A stretch of DNA of 6,323 nucleotides from WVWW01 sp041568335 (GTDB lineage: Bacteria; Acidobacteriota; Polarisedimenticolia; Polarisedimenticolales; Polarisedimenticolaceae): contig JBFFZZ010000184.1 in the NCBI GenBank assembly GCA_041568335.1, positions 1-6,323 on the forward strand, read 5' to 3'. Below the pieces are notes generated by a model, which was given only the letters and a program-made list of their open reading frames with translations, was not told where the DNA came from and did no database searches. A program made the translations under genes and the position numbers. How positions within the stretch are numbered: position 1 is the first letter of the stretch; each line of letters starts with the position of its first letter. This document shows positions 5,869 through 6,323 of this stretch, in pieces.

Positions 5869-6323
5869 AGCGGCTTCAGCTCGGCCATCAGCTTGAGCGT
5901 CCGTGTGACCAGCGGTCGCATCGGCGTCAACCGGCTCAGCTTGATCAGCTTGACCACCAGATCGACGGAGTGGTCGATCAGCTTGTAGGTCTTGGCGCAG
6001 CCCGGCGAGCGGTCGTGGATCCAGTAGAGGACGATCCCCATCTGGTAAGTCCAGAGCAGCGCCGGTAGCTCCTTCTGCAGCTTGCCGGTGACCCTCGTCG
6101 AGGACTCCTCGACCACGCGACGGTAGAGGCCCACCGCGAGCTCGCGCACCCCGGTCTGCTCGTCACCGAACGGGCTCAACGGGCTCTCCGGGTCCGCGGC
6201 GTGCTTGAAGAGCTGTGTCGAGAAGCGGTGGTACGACATGTTCGTCTCGATGCACGAGCGCAGCACGCCGTGCAAACGCTTCTTTAGGTTTTTCTCCTTG
6301 GCCAGGATCGGCTCGCACACCGC
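5865..6323 (-). CDS. Probable TetR-family transcriptional regulator, C-terminal part only
   Basis: The minus-strand frame enters from the right edge and ends at TAG 5867-5865, giving 152 residues with the true start outside the window. A GTG at 6320-6318 is most likely an internal valine, since the frame is open upstream of it and no Shine-Dalgarno is visible. The residues form a mostly helical domain: NLKKRLHGVLRSCIETN, YHRFSTQLFKHAADPESPLS, LPALLWTYQMGIVLYWIHD, then RSPGCAKTYKLID and a run of Leu/Val/Ile/Lys helices. This resembles the ligand-binding and dimerisation half of TetR-type regulators seen in Acidobacteriota and Planctomycetota; that is recall, not a search. The DNA-binding helix-turn-helix, which would settle the assignment, lies beyond the window. 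It converges on lpdA with overlapping stops. Target and ligand are unknown. An uncharacterised helical protein is the alternative. Confidence 0.68.
   Translation of the reverse strand, partial: AVCEPILAKEKNLKKRLHGVLRSCIETNMSYHRFSTQLFKHAADPESPLSPFGDEQTGVRELAVGLYRRVVEESSTRVTGKLQKELPALLWTYQMGIVLYWIHDRSPGCAKTYKLIDHSVDLVVKLIKLSRLTPMRPLVTRTLKLMAELKPL

Noticed and set aside
5869..5900. Possible terminator after lpdA
   Set aside because: Only a 4-bp GAGC/GCTC pairing is present with no T-run, and the stretch is coding for the opposite-strand gene.

Overview
The window is a GC-rich bacterial segment that carries a complete pyruvate dehydrogenase operon, flanked on both sides by partial genes on the opposite strand. 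All three operon proteins follow the E. coli AceE/AceF/Lpd architecture: a homodimeric-type E1, an E2 with a PDH-type catalytic domain, and an E3. Several details point away from Enterobacteria. The E2 has only one lipoyl domain. The E3 redox-active motif reads CLYRGC, a spelling I associate with Planctomycetota and Acidobacteriota lineages. The left-hand exported protein resembles a large carbohydrate-binding-9/DUF5916-like family common in Acidobacteriota. My best guess is an Acidobacteriota, Planctomycetota or deltaproteobacterial-type organism, possibly uncultured. This rests on remembered family resemblance, not on a search.

Layout: (1) 1-220, minus strand: the start of an exported protein with a TTG start, continuing off the left edge. 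(2) 221-441: a divergent intergenic region. It holds two tandem 15-bp near-palindromes whose centres are 21 bp apart (264-299), a second separate dyad (352-375), weak promoter-like elements for both directions, and the aceE ribosome binding site. (3) 442-3123 aceE, 3120-4430 aceF and 4435-5868 lpd, all plus strand. aceE and aceF overlap by 4 bp (ATGA), and aceF and lpd are 4 nt apart, so they almost certainly form one translationally coupled transcript. (4) 5865-6323, minus strand: the C-terminal part of a probable TetR-family regulator. Its stop codon overlaps the lpd stop in a shared CTAG, so no intergenic space is left between the convergent genes.

Function: AceE (E1) decarboxylates pyruvate with ThDP and reductively acetylates the lipoyl group on AceF (E2). 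AceF passes the acetyl group to CoA. Lpd (E3) reoxidises the dihydrolipoyl group and reduces NAD+. The catalytic residues I checked in all three are present, so the complex looks functional.

I did not find a new biological system here. The coding content is core metabolism. The most interesting unexplained structure is the pair of near-palindromes in the divergent intergenic region, which looks like a two-site operator for an unidentified regulator.
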